Shown in pieces: positions 14,231 through 23,977 of a stretch of 64,000 nucleotides of DNA (position 1 is its first letter; every line of letters starts with the position of its first letter). The notes under the pieces are model-generated. The model saw nothing but the letters and a program-made list of their open reading frames with translations, was not told the DNA's origin and did no database searches. Made by a program: the position numbers and the translations under genes. The stretch is from NCBI GenBank assembly GCA_006226375.1, contig SBHC01000060.1, forward strand, positions 42,747-106,746. The letters run 5' to 3'. This stretch comes from Deltaproteobacteria bacterium (GTDB lineage: Bacteria; Myxococcota_C; UBA6777).

Positions 14231-15406
14231 TTAAGATTTGGGTGATTTGCACACACAGGCTGCGTTGGGAGCGAGCGCCGTGGTGTGGTTCGGAGTGGGT
14301 GAGCCAGGACGTACACAAAGGGGTACAAGGCCTTTGGCTTGACACTTGGTTTTGCAGTACGACCAGCTACGTGGACCGGTGGCTTCGGTTGCGTATGGAC
14401 AGGGTGTTGTGCAAACACAGGGAGATTGCGGTGACACAAACATGGTGCCACGTGGAGGTGGTGCTCCTGGTCGGATGCATACGGCCTTTCCAGAGCGTGC
14501 TCTGCAGAAGCTTTGGCAATAGCTCCAGCTTTTGGGTCCTGTTGTTCCCACGGCATGACGGCATTGACTTAGCATCGCGACACCTCGGGGTTGTGGAATC
14601 ATGGAATTAAGCCAGCGAGAGTAAGTGAAGACGTTGGTGTAGCCTGCATCAATGCCGCAGCGACCGTAGCTTGTTACGCCTGTCAGGATGTATTTTGTGA
14701 TGCCACCCTGGACTCGTTGGACGAACAATGGGCCACCACTATCGCCTTTCCAGGTGATCGCGCTACCTGTGGTACTTCGGTCAACGTCAATAATGTCACT
14801 GGAAACTGCCGCAATCTTGTTGGTTCCGATGCGTCGTATTCCGAAGCCAGTGTTCCCGCAGTTGTTGTGTCCAAACCCGACGATGGTGAGCGGTTGCCCC
14901 ACCGTTGGAAAAGCGCGCGTCATGGTATGTGTTGCGTAACGAGAGTGAGCAGGCTTGTCCAGATGGATCACTGCCAAATCAGCTTCACTTGAGGAAATGC
15001 TTTTGTTGACAATGTTAATGAAAAAACGCGGGTGAACGGTGACCTGACCCTGCAACGTTTGCTTTTTGCCGTCTCGCAGGAGCATCACGCTCGCAATGGT
15101 GTCGCATTTGCTTGTATCCATTCGTCGGTCTGCATCTGGATGCGCTGAGCCTGGAGTGTACTCCCAACAAACACAGTGAGCGGCAGTGACAACCAGTTTG
15201 GGGTTCACCAGGGTTCCCGAGCAGCTACCGTTGACCATCACGACCCCGGAGAACTTAGATTTGTTGTCAGGTACACCGCCAATGATGGTGATGCTCGCAC
15301 CTTGGGTCTTGAGTGCAGGGCGGGAAGCTGCTGGTGCAGCTCTTGTCGGCTGGATTGCTCCAAAGAGCACAAAGTGATATACCAAAACTAGGATCAAATA
15401 ACGCAT
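14231..15406 (-). CDS. Secreted trypsin-like serine protease with two C-terminal Cys-rich repeats
   Basis: A 391-residue exported S1 protease. A signal peptide (to about residue 24) is followed by a pro-region and the activation-like IIGG (~residue 41). The catalytic triad is visible: His in VTAAHC, Asp in EADLAVIHL, Ser in GDSGGPLFV. After the protease domain come two related Cys-rich modules of about 50 residues, beginning TTGPKSWSYCQSFC and TGPRSWSYCKTKC and ending CVC, which are probably disulfide-bonded binding modules. GAGGAG lies upstream of the ATG. It is divergent from the XRE-receiver gene (153 bp spacer). Confidence 0.9.
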   Translation of the reverse strand: MRYLILVLVYHFVLFGAIQPTRAAPAASRPALKTQGASITIIGGVPDNKSKFSGVVMVNGSCSGTLVNPKLVVTAAHCVCWEYTPGSAHPDADRRMDTSKCDTIASVMLLRDGKKQTLQGQVTVHPRFFINIVNKSISSSEADLAVIHLDKPAHSRYATHTMTRAFPTVGQPLTIVGFGHNNCGNTGFGIRRIGTNKIAAVSSDIIDVDRSTTGSAITWKGDSGGPLFVQRVQGGITKYILTGVTSYGRCGIDAGYTNVFTYSRWLNSMIPQPRGVAMLSQCRHAVGTTGPKSWSYCQSFCRARSGKAVCIRPGAPPPRGTMFVSPQSPCVCTTPCPYATEATGPRSWSYCKTKCQAKGLVPLCVRPGSPTPNHTTALAPNAACVCKSPKS

Positions 15407-15559
15407 GGTGTCGTCTCCTCTTTCTACGGGCTTTTGAGAGCTTTGGTTTGCAACTCATCTCTGTCTGATGTTGTTGTAGAGGAGTCTACCGATCGGAACG
15501 GGCGTCACCAGGACAAATACGTCCAAAATGAATTTCGCTGGGTGTGAGGTTGCTAGACG

Positions 15560-16792
15560 ATGAGTCGAGCGATGGGTTTGTTGTTGCGGGAGTGGCGCGA
15601 AGAGAAAGCTTGGTCACGAGAGCAACTCGTGGATCAGATCAATGCAAACTATCCGACTCTTTTGGAGCAGTCCAAGAGTGGATACCAGGCGCTGTCTGAG
15701 AAAACCATCCAACGCGTAGAAAGTGGAAAAAATAGCCCAACCATACGTACGCTTTCGATGTGGCTTGGGGCGCTTCATGAGATCTCGGAAGAACATTTGG
15801 ACACGTTTTTGTCAGAGATGCTCTCTGCTGTTTTTTCCGGCGAACGTCCTAGCAGTGAGGAACAATTTGACTCGATCGATATGGACGAGGCCGAATGGGA
15901 CAACAACCGCTGGCAAAACGCTCTCTCCTTTGTCCGAATGTTGCACGATGTTCCTGACGCAGTCATTGACCTCTTCAACAAAGAACACCCACGGAAAAAA
16001 GTGATTGACCTCGTGGCTGTTCAGAAAGCTTTGTCTCTTCGGAAGCAAAAGCACAAAGACACCATCTTGTTTGTGGATGATGAGCCTCACATGCTTTCCA
16101 CACTAAGAGAGTTTTTTCGTGATAGCTATCAGGTCGAAACTGCTCTGGATGGGATGGAAGCTTTGGCTTTGTTGCAAGATGCATCAAAGTCCAAGGATAT
16201 TGGCGTCATTGTGAGCGATCAAAGGATGCCTCGAATGACAGGAGTTGAGTTTCTGCGTTGCTCAAAGGAATATGTCCCGCACGCACAGCGTATTGTCATG
16301 ACAGCCTATACTGATATCGACGCAATCATCGGCTCGATCAACGAAGCCCACGTGTACAAATTTTTTCACAAGCCTTTCGACTTTAATGAACTGCAGGTTG
16401 TCGTAGACGAAGCTATGCAGCGCTTTCACTTGGAGAGGCGCAATCATTCCTTACGTCAAGAAGTTCAGACCCTCCGAGACGAGCGAACTGGAAGGGTGAC
16501 TTCGGCAGACGATTCCATTCATGTGCAAGCCAAACATGTGACGGGAGGGGTGGAGATTTCGTTGCAAACATCTCAAGGATTGGAGCCCGCCGTTCAGGTT
16601 CTGGCTCCCCTTCCTGTCACATCCATGAAGCAACCTGTAGACAGCATGTTGTCTACCGATGTTGTGACCTATTTGTGTGACCACTGTTTCGCGTCCAGCG
16701 ACGAGGCATGGCTTGTACAGGAGGAGATGACATCCTCTTCCAAATTGCGGTTGAAGCTTCCCTTTCGTCGTACACAGGAGGACAAGCCGTGA
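15560..16792 (+). CDS. XRE-type helix-turn-helix protein fused to a response-regulator receiver
   Basis: A 410-residue protein with an N-terminal XRE/Cro DNA-binding domain (residues ~1-80, with an insertion before KTIQRVESGKNSPTIRTL), a linker, and a receiver domain (~170-300). The receiver has the acidic pair in LFVDDEPH, the phosphoacceptor D220 in VSDQRMPRMTG, the Thr in VMTAYTD, and the Lys in FHKPFD. Order HTH-then-receiver is the reverse of most response regulators. The C-terminal ~100 residues are a coiled coil plus an unknown tail. The stop TGA overlaps the GTG start of the next gene (GTGA), and the AGGAGG site lies inside this gene, indicating translational coupling to the hybrid kinase that probably phosphorylates it. 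Confidence 0.85.
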   Translation: MSRAMGLLLREWREEKAWSREQLVDQINANYPTLLEQSKSGYQALSEKTIQRVESGKNSPTIRTLSMWLGALHEISEEHLDTFLSEMLSAVFSGERPSSEEQFDSIDMDEAEWDNNRWQNALSFVRMLHDVPDAVIDLFNKEHPRKKVIDLVAVQKALSLRKQKHKDTILFVDDEPHMLSTLREFFRDSYQVETALDGMEALALLQDASKSKDIGVIVSDQRMPRMTGVEFLRCSKEYVPHAQRIVMTAYTDIDAIIGSINEAHVYKFFHKPFDFNELQVVVDEAMQRFHLERRNHSLRQEVQTLRDERTGRVTSADDSIHVQAKHVTGGVEISLQTSQGLEPAVQVLAPLPVTSMKQPVDSMLSTDVVTYLCDHCFASSDEAWLVQEEMTSSSKLRLKLPFRRTQEDKP

Positions 16793-19700
16793 ACAGGCTG
16801 CCCTTGCCATCTGTGGAGGGCTTTCAAGTCCACGAGTGGATCGCAAAAGGCCCAATCACAGGGGTTGTGAGAGGTGTACGTCTAAGCGATGAACAACCTG
16901 TTGTTTTGAAGGTAGTTCTGTCTTCCCAAGTGGAGAAACCATCTGTCTTCGCTCATGAATACTCTGTTGCCACAGATTTGCAACACAAGCATTGGGCTCA
17001 AATTCTGGAGATAGAGGAGAAGGGGGAGCTTCCCTATCTTTGTTGGGCGGATACACAAAGCATCGCTCTTTCCCGGTGGATGGAACATCACACTTGCTCG
17101 GTGGAGATGGCGTTGTGTTTGGGGCTGCAGCTGGTAGAAGCTCTAAATCCACTCGAGGAGCGAGGTTGGTGTCATTCTAGTTGGGGGCCCCATCATATTC
17201 TTTTACAACCTGACAATCAGATCCAAATGGTTGGTATGTCACATGTCCAGCCTGTCAACGATGTGGGAGGTTTTTCTGATACGTTTGTTGAAGAGGAGCT
17301 GCCTTATCTGTCTCCTGAGGGTGTAGGGCGAACTGCTGGCTCTTTGGACTTGCGTTCGAATTTCTACAGCTTGGGGGTGTTGCTTTATCGGCTCTTAACA
17401 CAACGCTATCCTTTCACTGTGGATACAGCCTTGCAATGGCTTCATGCCCACGTCGCACTTCAGCCCAGAGCCCTCCTTGATGACAACCCATCTGTTCCAG
17501 CTATGTTGGGGCGAGTGATCGAAAAGCTTCTTGGCAAACGTAAAGAAGACCGGTACCAAACATGCTTGGGGCTTCAAGCGGACTTGTTGTTTTGCTTGCA
17601 TCATTGGCAACGTTCTCAAAAGGTTCCAACCGTTCCTTTGGGACGATGCGACCAAACACATTCGCTCTCTCCTCCTTTGGGTTTGTTTGGGCGGTCAGAG
17701 GAACTGACTTGGTGGGAGAATCAATCCAAGCGGTGGAAAGAGAAGGCTCCAACATGCTGGAGTGTTTGCGGACCTGGAGGTATCGGCAAGACAACGTTGC
17801 TGCGATCTTTCCTGGAGTCAGAAAGTTCGGTTCGATTTCAAACTCTCTTCGGTAAATTTGAAGCCGGGCAACACCAGAGGCCTTTCTTTGCGTGGGGGCA
17901 GGCCGTACAAGGATGGATCCAGGAACTGTTTGTCGAGGATTCTGAGCGTTGGGAAGAATGGGTACGAGTGCTTCAGAAACACATGGGGGAGTCCTTGCCC
18001 CTCTTGTTCGTTTTGTGCCCAGAGTTAAGGCCTTTGTTTGCACAGAGAGCAGCTTCTCCTAAGTCACAGGCACTGAATGCAGTCAACCAGTGGCTTATCT
18101 TTTGGGAGAAGTTGTTTCGGTTTTGGGTCCAGCACGATCAACAGATGTTGCTTGTTTTGGAGGATTGGCAATGGTCGGACCAAAGCTCTCTACAACTGTT
18201 AGAATGGACGCTTTCGCATGGGCCTGCGAATCTTGGAATCTTGCTATCATACCGAGACGACGATGCCTCTCTTGAGTCCGAGCAAATCACACACCTCGGA
18301 CCGCTGCTTCTGACGCACAATGTGGAGAGCCTGAAGCTATCCCCTCTTTGCATGGAAGCTTTGGACCAGTGGCTGACTGTATTGTTTCCGATCTCATCAA
18401 CCACCCCACTGTCTCCGCTGATCTACCGTAAGGCTGGAGGAAACCCTCTGGTTTGGTGGCAACTTTTTCGGAGTGGTTTGGAGGATGGATGGCTGAAGTT
18501 TCATCCCCCCAGTGTGGACTTCACGACAGGAGAGGGGACGCCTGGTCGGTGGGAGTGGAACCTTGAACAATTACAAATGACGGACCTTTCGGAGCACGTC
18601 GCTACGTTGGTCGCTCGGCGTGTTGAGACCCTACCTCCCATCGACCAGGAATTGTTATCCTGGGCTGCCTGCCTTGGACGAGTTTTCTCTGTCCATCATG
18701 TGTGGCAAGCAATGGAGCTATCAAGAGCAGACATTGTTGCTATCTTGCATCGGTGTATACAGCAAGATATCTTAGCGCTTGTCGATGGTAGCTCTCTGTA
18801 TCTTTGGCAGAGGGAGTCTTCTCCAAGTCCTCTTTCATCTCCACAGCTACGTTTTTTGCACGATTCATTGCAGCAGCATATCTACGAGATCTCTGCTCCC
18901 CATAAGCAAAGCTTACGGCATCTCCGACTCGCTCAATTTATGCAGTTGGAGTGGTGCAACTTGGGTGAATCGGAAGGCTCTTTGGTGTTTGCGATCGCTG
19001 AGCAGTGGAGCCGCGCTCAAGCTTTGAAGGCTTCTGTTTCTTCTCATGACTGTCGAGCCGCAGCAACCATCTTTCGGAGCGCTGCACAACAAGCTCGAAA
19101 GGTTGGAGCCTTTGCGGATAGCCTCTCGTTTGCGAAAATCGGATTGGCTTTTCTCTCTAAAAAGGATGCTCAGACCGAGCACGAAGAATTGAACATTGAG
19201 TTATCATTGTTGGAGATTGAAGGTTCGTATTTGTCGAGTCAGGTGGAACGCGCCGAAGAGCTTTCTCGGCTACTTTACAACGAGCATCGCACAAATTCTT
19301 CGGTGTGTGAGCGCATTGAGCGTTTGCAAATCGTCCTGCATACCAGTCTTGGTAACCACAAACAGGCTCTATCCTTGGGGCTTGATGTCTTAAAGCGCAT
19401 CGGGATATCCATACCCATGGAGCCTGGGCCTTTGAGCATGATCAAGGCCTTGCTTCACCTCCGGTTGTCTCTCTCTCAACAGACATATGACTCGTTGTTT
19501 GCGCTCCCTGAGATGAAAGATCCCAATGCCTTGCGATGGATGGAGATCTTGATGGAACTCAGCGTATCGGCGTTTATTGAGTTTCAACAACATGCGATCT
19601 TGATCGCCATTTGGATGCTTCGTCTCACGCTGCGCTATGGCTTGGCACCTACTTCATCGTATGGTTTTATGATTGTTGCGGTGCTGCAAATCATGCGTGG

Positions 19701-22152
19701 AAAGTTACAACAGGCTACCATGCTAGGAGAAGTTGCCCTCGAGTTGGACAACCGTTTTCCTCGTTCTGGGGTGTCACACAAGCTACTTTTTCTTTATCCC
19801 AATCTTATCCAGCATTGGAGTGTTTCGGCTGAGAACAATCATGCTTTTTTTCAGAAAGCTCACACCAAGTCTTTGGAGGTTGGCGATCTGAACTTTGCAG
19901 AGTATAGCTTGGGAGCAGAGAGCAGCCTGAAGCTCGTTCTTGGAAAACCCCTGGCTGATGTTCTTGCTAGCCAGCAGCGTGCATACCGCTTCGCGTTTCA
20001 GTTTCGTGGCAAAGCCTTTTTGTCGTCTGTACAGGCTTCTTGTCTTACGCTTATGGAACAATACATTCGGGCTTTGGAAGGCGGGACTCTTGAAGCAACC
20101 AGCCTCTCCAGTGTGGCCTTCTCTGAAGAAGATTTTCTTCAGAAGTGTGGGGACGATGAAGGCGCGATGCTTATGTATTGTGCCTACAAGCAGACGCTCT
20201 ATTATCTTGCCGACCAACCCGAGCGGGCATGGGAGTTTTCAGAGCGGGGCTTGGCTTACATCGAACTTGCATTGGGCACTTTGGATGGGCCTGAGTTCTT
20301 TTTGTACACAGGTCTTAGTTTGTTGTGTCTTCGTGGTAAGAAGGAGGGAGGGCTGTCTTGGAAACAACGCCGGGTTCTTCATCGCTGTTTCCGGATGTTT
20401 CGGTCTTGGTCACAAAGCAACCCCACAAACTTTCAATACAAGTTGCATCTTCTCGAAGGAGAGAGCGCTAGGCTGCGCGGGGATTTTTCTGTAGCGATGC
20501 AGTCGTATCATGACGCAGCGATGGGGGCAAAGGCAATTGATGCTCTTGACATCTTTGCCTTAAGCAATGAACTGTTACTGCAACATTATCACAACAGGCA
20601 TCATACATCGGTGGCACGTTTGTATCTTCAGGAAGCGCTGCAAGCGTACCGACGCTGGGGAGCACTGACGAAGGTCTCTCAGCTGATGCAAAGCTTTGCT
20701 TCATTGCTATCCTTTTCTGTAGCTTCTGCTCCTGGAAGTGTTGGGTGGGGTTCATTCTCATTGGGAGAGCAAAGGCGTACACATTCCGACCTGGATCTTC
20801 ATTCCGTGACAGAAGCTGCCGCAAGCATCGCTTCTATCTCTGCAGTCGAACAACTTCTCGATAAGCTCATGAAGCTTTTGGTTCGTAGCGCAGGAGCAAC
20901 CTCAGGTGTGTTGCTTCTCTTACACGATGAGCGGTTGCGCGTAGCTGCTGTGTTACCCAATGTCGAGAGTGAAGTCTCTCTCCAACATCATTTGTTTTTA
21001 TCAAACTTCCAAGAGGCTCCACATTCCATTCTTCGCTACGTTTGGCGAACTGAGATGCTGCTCAAGGTGGAGAACGCTCATCTTCATCAGCGCTGGTCCA
21101 AAGATCCTTACTTGAATGACCGGCCTGTGGCTTCAATGCTCGTTGTTCCTATCCTTCAGCAAGGCAAGCTGTTTGGTTTGGTGTATTTGGAAAATCGTTG
21201 GCTTCCTGATGCTTTCTCTGAAGAACGGGTTACTTTGGTCCAAGCTTTGGCGACACAAAGCGCTGTCTCGCTCTCCAACGCCCAGTTGTTTGAAGAGTTG
21301 GAGCAACGTGTGTTGGAACGCACCCAACAACTGCATGATATCAACGAGGCGTTAGAGCAACGTCTCGAACATCTTACTGAGACCCAGGTGGAGTTGATTC
21401 GTTCGGGTCGTATGGCTTCGTTAATGTCGTTGGTGGGTGGGATTTCCCATGAGATGAATAATCCTGCCAACTATCTTCAAGGTGGGGCTTTAAACATCCA
21501 ACGTGCTTTGCTTCGTCTTCGTATCTTTCTTGAAGGACTTGTGGGCGGTGAGGAGGCAGAAGGTTTTCGTTCTTTGCTCAACGAATACTACGAGCCGCTG
21601 GATAATAATATGACCTCCGTTCTGGATGGTGTCGAACGGATTCAAACCATTGTCACCGATCTACGAACGTTTTCGCGTTTCCAAGAGGCGGAGTTTAGTC
21701 GGGTTGATCTTTCTATGTGTGTGCGATCCACGTGCATTCTTGTCCAGAACCAATTTCAGCAAGTTGATCTTGAATGGGATGTGCCTGACTCTGTCATGTA
21801 CGAATGTCAGGCTGTTCAGATCAACCAGGCGCTGGAACAAGTCTTGATCAATGCCTGTCAAGCTATCGAAGAGAAGAGAACGAGTTCGACCTCGGAAGGG
21901 CTGTGGGTACGGGTTCGACTTTTTATGGAAGACGAGAGAGTAGGAGTTTGTATCTCTGACAACGGAGATGGCATTTCTGAAGACGTTCAACACCAGATCT
22001 TTGATCCTTTTTTCACCACCCGTGAGGTCGGTTCAGGCCGAGGTTTGGGCTTAACCATCGCTCTCCGTATTATCCAAGAGCATCATGGTGCTCTTTATGT
22101 TGAGTCCGAGCCGGGTTATGGAACGACTGTAAGGATCTGGTTGCCTCGTTGA
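16789..22152 (+). CDS. Giant multidomain sensor: pseudokinase, AAA-like ATPase, TPR region, GAF, histidine kinase
   Basis: A 1787-residue signalling protein with the layout of the trifunctional Ser/Thr kinase - ATPase - sensor histidine kinase family. The kinase-like domain (~1-270) keeps the VAIK-type Lys (VVLKVV), but HRD is replaced by CHSSWGPHH and DFG by VGMS, so it is probably inactive. A P-loop ATPase follows, with Walker A GPGGIGKTT near 328 and Walker B LLVLEDWQW. A helical TPR-like region (~700-1340), a GAF domain (~1345-1490), a coiled coil, a HisKA domain with H1554 in GGISHEMNNP, and a HATPase with N, G1 (DNGDG) and G2 (GRGLGLT) boxes complete it. The GTG at 16789 overlaps the upstream stop and follows AGGAGG. 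Confidence 0.9.
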   Translation: MNRLPLPSVEGFQVHEWIAKGPITGVVRGVRLSDEQPVVLKVVLSSQVEKPSVFAHEYSVATDLQHKHWAQILEIEEKGELPYLCWADTQSIALSRWMEHHTCSVEMALCLGLQLVEALNPLEERGWCHSSWGPHHILLQPDNQIQMVGMSHVQPVNDVGGFSDTFVEEELPYLSPEGVGRTAGSLDLRSNFYSLGVLLYRLLTQRYPFTVDTALQWLHAHVALQPRALLDDNPSVPAMLGRVIEKLLGKRKEDRYQTCLGLQADLLFCLHHWQRSQKVPTVPLGRCDQTHSLSPPLGLFGRSEELTWWENQSKRWKEKAPTCWSVCGPGGIGKTTLLRSFLESESSVRFQTLFGKFEAGQHQRPFFAWGQAVQGWIQELFVEDSERWEEWVRVLQKHMGESLPLLFVLCPELRPLFAQRAASPKSQALNAVNQWLIFWEKLFRFWVQHDQQMLLVLEDWQWSDQSSLQLLEWTLSHGPANLGILLSYRDDDASLESEQITHLGPLLLTHNVESLKLSPLCMEALDQWLTVLFPISSTTPLSPLIYRKAGGNPLVWWQLFRSGLEDGWLKFHPPSVDFTTGEGTPGRWEWNLEQLQMTDLSEHVATLVARRVETLPPIDQELLSWAACLGRVFSVHHVWQAMELSRADIVAILHRCIQQDILALVDGSSLYLWQRESSPSPLSSPQLRFLHDSLQQHIYEISAPHKQSLRHLRLAQFMQLEWCNLGESEGSLVFAIAEQWSRAQALKASVSSHDCRAAATIFRSAAQQARKVGAFADSLSFAKIGLAFLSKKDAQTEHEELNIELSLLEIEGSYLSSQVERAEELSRLLYNEHRTNSSVCERIERLQIVLHTSLGNHKQALSLGLDVLKRIGISIPMEPGPLSMIKALLHLRLSLSQQTYDSLFALPEMKDPNALRWMEILMELSVSAFIEFQQHAILIAIWMLRLTLRYGLAPTSSYGFMIVAVLQIMRGKLQQATMLGEVALELDNRFPRSGVSHKLLFLYPNLIQHWSVSAENNHAFFQKAHTKSLEVGDLNFAEYSLGAESSLKLVLGKPLADVLASQQRAYRFAFQFRGKAFLSSVQASCLTLMEQYIRALEGGTLEATSLSSVAFSEEDFLQKCGDDEGAMLMYCAYKQTLYYLADQPERAWEFSERGLAYIELALGTLDGPEFFLYTGLSLLCLRGKKEGGLSWKQRRVLHRCFRMFRSWSQSNPTNFQYKLHLLEGESARLRGDFSVAMQSYHDAAMGAKAIDALDIFALSNELLLQHYHNRHHTSVARLYLQEALQAYRRWGALTKVSQLMQSFASLLSFSVASAPGSVGWGSFSLGEQRRTHSDLDLHSVTEAAASIASISAVEQLLDKLMKLLVRSAGATSGVLLLLHDERLRVAAVLPNVESEVSLQHHLFLSNFQEAPHSILRYVWRTEMLLKVENAHLHQRWSKDPYLNDRPVASMLVVPILQQGKLFGLVYLENRWLPDAFSEERVTLVQALATQSAVSLSNAQLFEELEQRVLERTQQLHDINEALEQRLEHLTETQVELIRSGRMASLMSLVGGISHEMNNPANYLQGGALNIQRALLRLRIFLEGLVGGEEAEGFRSLLNEYYEPLDNNMTSVLDGVERIQTIVTDLRTFSRFQEAEFSRVDLSMCVRSTCILVQNQFQQVDLEWDVPDSVMYECQAVQINQALEQVLINACQAIEEKRTSSTSEGLWVRVRLFMEDERVGVCISDNGDGISEDVQHQIFDPFFTTREVGSGRGLGLTIALRIIQEHHGALYVESEPGYGTTVRIWLPR

Positions 22153-22189
22153 GTCGGAACAAGGCTACTTTTTCCATTCCTCAATGTTT

Positions 22190-22203
22190 GGACATATATG
22201 TCC
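22190..22203. promoter_or_regulatory. 14-bp perfect palindrome
   Basis: GGACATATATGTCC is a perfect palindrome in the 110 bp between the giant kinase and the next gene, 60 bp upstream of that gene's start. It has the look of a dimeric regulator site. Confidence 0.45.
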
Positions 22204-22262
22204 TGGAAGGGTTCTATAGCGCTGGGCATACTGAGTGAGAAATCAAACGAATAGGATTTCTC

Positions 22263-22646
22263 ATGGTCATACAAAAAGACAAGCCTCTCTTGTTGCATCC
22301 CAATACCAAACAAATAACCATATCTTTCCAATCCAATCGGATCAAAAGTCGGGTTTCAGTTCAATTGACTCGTCGTTCTTGTTGGCAGACATTGTGTGAA
22401 CAGCCGATGGAAGAATCCCTTGTTACGACGTTTCCCTATCCTTCAAGCTATGGAGACATTGAGTTTTTGGCATGGAAAATCAAACTTCATCCAACAGAGG
22501 CACACCACATGTACCACATACGTGTTTCTCTGGAGGAGAAGGACCAAGAGCTCCAGTCTTTGGGGCGAACCCTTCTTTACTTGCATATTGGGCAAGCTCC
22601 TACTCCGATGACGCTATCGCATCGGATTACGCTGTTGTCGTATTGA
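22263..22646 (+). CDS. Hypothetical protein, 127 aa
   Basis: No family recognised. A short basic protein without signal or membrane segment; the composition (QITISFQSNRIKSRVSVQL, then TLLYLHIGQ) suggests a small beta-rich domain. The Shine-Dalgarno site before the ATG is weak (AGGATTT). It begins a run of plus-strand genes of unknown role that reads visibly more AT-rich than the flanking blocks. Confidence 0.5.
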   Translation: MVIQKDKPLLLHPNTKQITISFQSNRIKSRVSVQLTRRSCWQTLCEQPMEESLVTTFPYPSSYGDIEFLAWKIKLHPTEAHHMYHIRVSLEEKDQELQSLGRTLLYLHIGQAPTPMTLSHRITLLSY

Positions 22647-22859
22647 AGTGTTTTTGTGCGTGGAAGGAGAACTTAGTCACTGTGGATCTTTGTGCCTCAA
22701 ACCATCGCTTCTGTGTGACAAACAAGTGAAAAGAGTATGTGGAGTCAAAAAAACTGTTCTCTAAGCTGGTCTTCTTGTGATAATCTTTTTTCCTCTTTTG
22801 ATAAATTAGTATGTTTGTTCCCTTTTGGTTTCGTAACATTCCAATATAGAGATTTTGCT

Positions 22860-23912
22860 ATGTCCCTTGCATTGCCTCAATCATCACGTAGCTTGGAGAT
22901 TAAGTTTCAAGGATGGTTTATGTGCAGGCTTGCTACCAATCCAGATTCTTACAATGAACCGTTAGGGATCAGCGGACAGTCCTTTGCTTTGAAAAGTGAA
23001 GTTGAGCAAGGAGCCTTTTTAGATCGTTCAATCCGGTTCCATCCTCCCCGATCCTTGTGGCGAAAGCCTGGCCCTGATCTGGGTGTCTTTGTTACAGAAG
23101 TGATTCTTGATGGAGAGCGCAAGCCTTGTCATGCTTTGTGTGGTGGAAAAGTCGACTTACTACCTGATCCGCAGTTTTCTTTGGGTGGACAAGATTCTCT
23201 AGCTGCAAAGAAAGGTATCCCTGTGGCTACTTCAGGAGTTGGAGTGGAAGCACCTCCTGCTGTCTCTCGATCCTATCTGCAAAGTCATTCGGTGCCCAAA
23301 CTAGAGGGACGAAACAACTTGATTGTAGAACAGCCTGGACTGGAATGCATTGATCCGTTCAACATGCATATCTCAAGCTTGGATGGAACTGTTCAGTTGC
23401 GCCGTAAAGCCATGTGGGATCCAGATGACGCCAGTGTGACCATCTTTGATGTCTCGGAGCAAACTGTCCGTGCCCGAGGTGGGCAGGGGCGTCATCCTGA
23501 TCTAAGAAAAATTATCTACATTAACGGGATCGATCCGACTCGTAGCTTGTTTCCGCATTCAGCTGCGAAGAAATACATCACGAAGCGTATAGACGATTTG
23601 TGCCAGGCTATTACCCAAAAAAACTCTTGTGACAGTGAAACAAACACTGTCGAGTTGGAGAAGCGGCTTTCTGTTTTTCGACGTCAAAAACAGTGGCAGA
23701 TCAGCCGCGTTTCGAACTTAGCAGAGTCTATGGGATTTCAATTTGCGTTAAATGAGCCATCCTTTCTGTTTTGTGATGATTCTGCTGACCCTTTGCCGAA
23801 CTTTGTGCAGGAAGAATACACCCAATGGCATATAAAGTTTTGGCTTTGTTGTTGGGATCCCGATGCTCTCTGTTTGTATATCCAGGGCTCCTTGAGCCTG
23901 CTCCCAATGTAA
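22860..23912 (+). CDS. Hypothetical protein, 350 aa
   Basis: No family recognised. The ATG at 22860 is preferred over an in-frame upstream ATG at 22737, since the 41 extra residues look untranslated (many Cys, Ser, Phe); the ribosome-binding site is weak. The protein looks soluble and mostly beta in its first half (LEIKFQGWFMCRL, LGVFVTEVILDG) and helical in the second (YITKRIDDLCQAI, EKRLSVFRRQKQ). An intrinsic terminator follows its stop. It belongs with the ferritin-fold gene cluster by position and strand only. Confidence 0.6.
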   Translation: MSLALPQSSRSLEIKFQGWFMCRLATNPDSYNEPLGISGQSFALKSEVEQGAFLDRSIRFHPPRSLWRKPGPDLGVFVTEVILDGERKPCHALCGGKVDLLPDPQFSLGGQDSLAAKKGIPVATSGVGVEAPPAVSRSYLQSHSVPKLEGRNNLIVEQPGLECIDPFNMHISSLDGTVQLRRKAMWDPDDASVTIFDVSEQTVRARGGQGRHPDLRKIIYINGIDPTRSLFPHSAAKKYITKRIDDLCQAITQKNSCDSETNTVELEKRLSVFRRQKQWQISRVSNLAESMGFQFALNEPSFLFCDDSADPLPNFVQEEYTQWHIKFWLCCWDPDALCLYIQGSLSLLPM

Positions 23913-23921
23913 TGTGTTGTT

Positions 23922-23945
23922 GATGCTCCTTAAGAGCATCGTTTT
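23922..23945 (+). terminator. Rho-independent terminator
   Basis: GATGCTC (23922-23928) and GAGCATC (23934-23940) form a hairpin with a 5-base loop followed by GTTTT, ten bases past the stop of the 350-residue gene. Confidence 0.65.
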
Positions 23946-23977
23946 GGACATGACCCCATACCTAGGAGAGATAAGTC

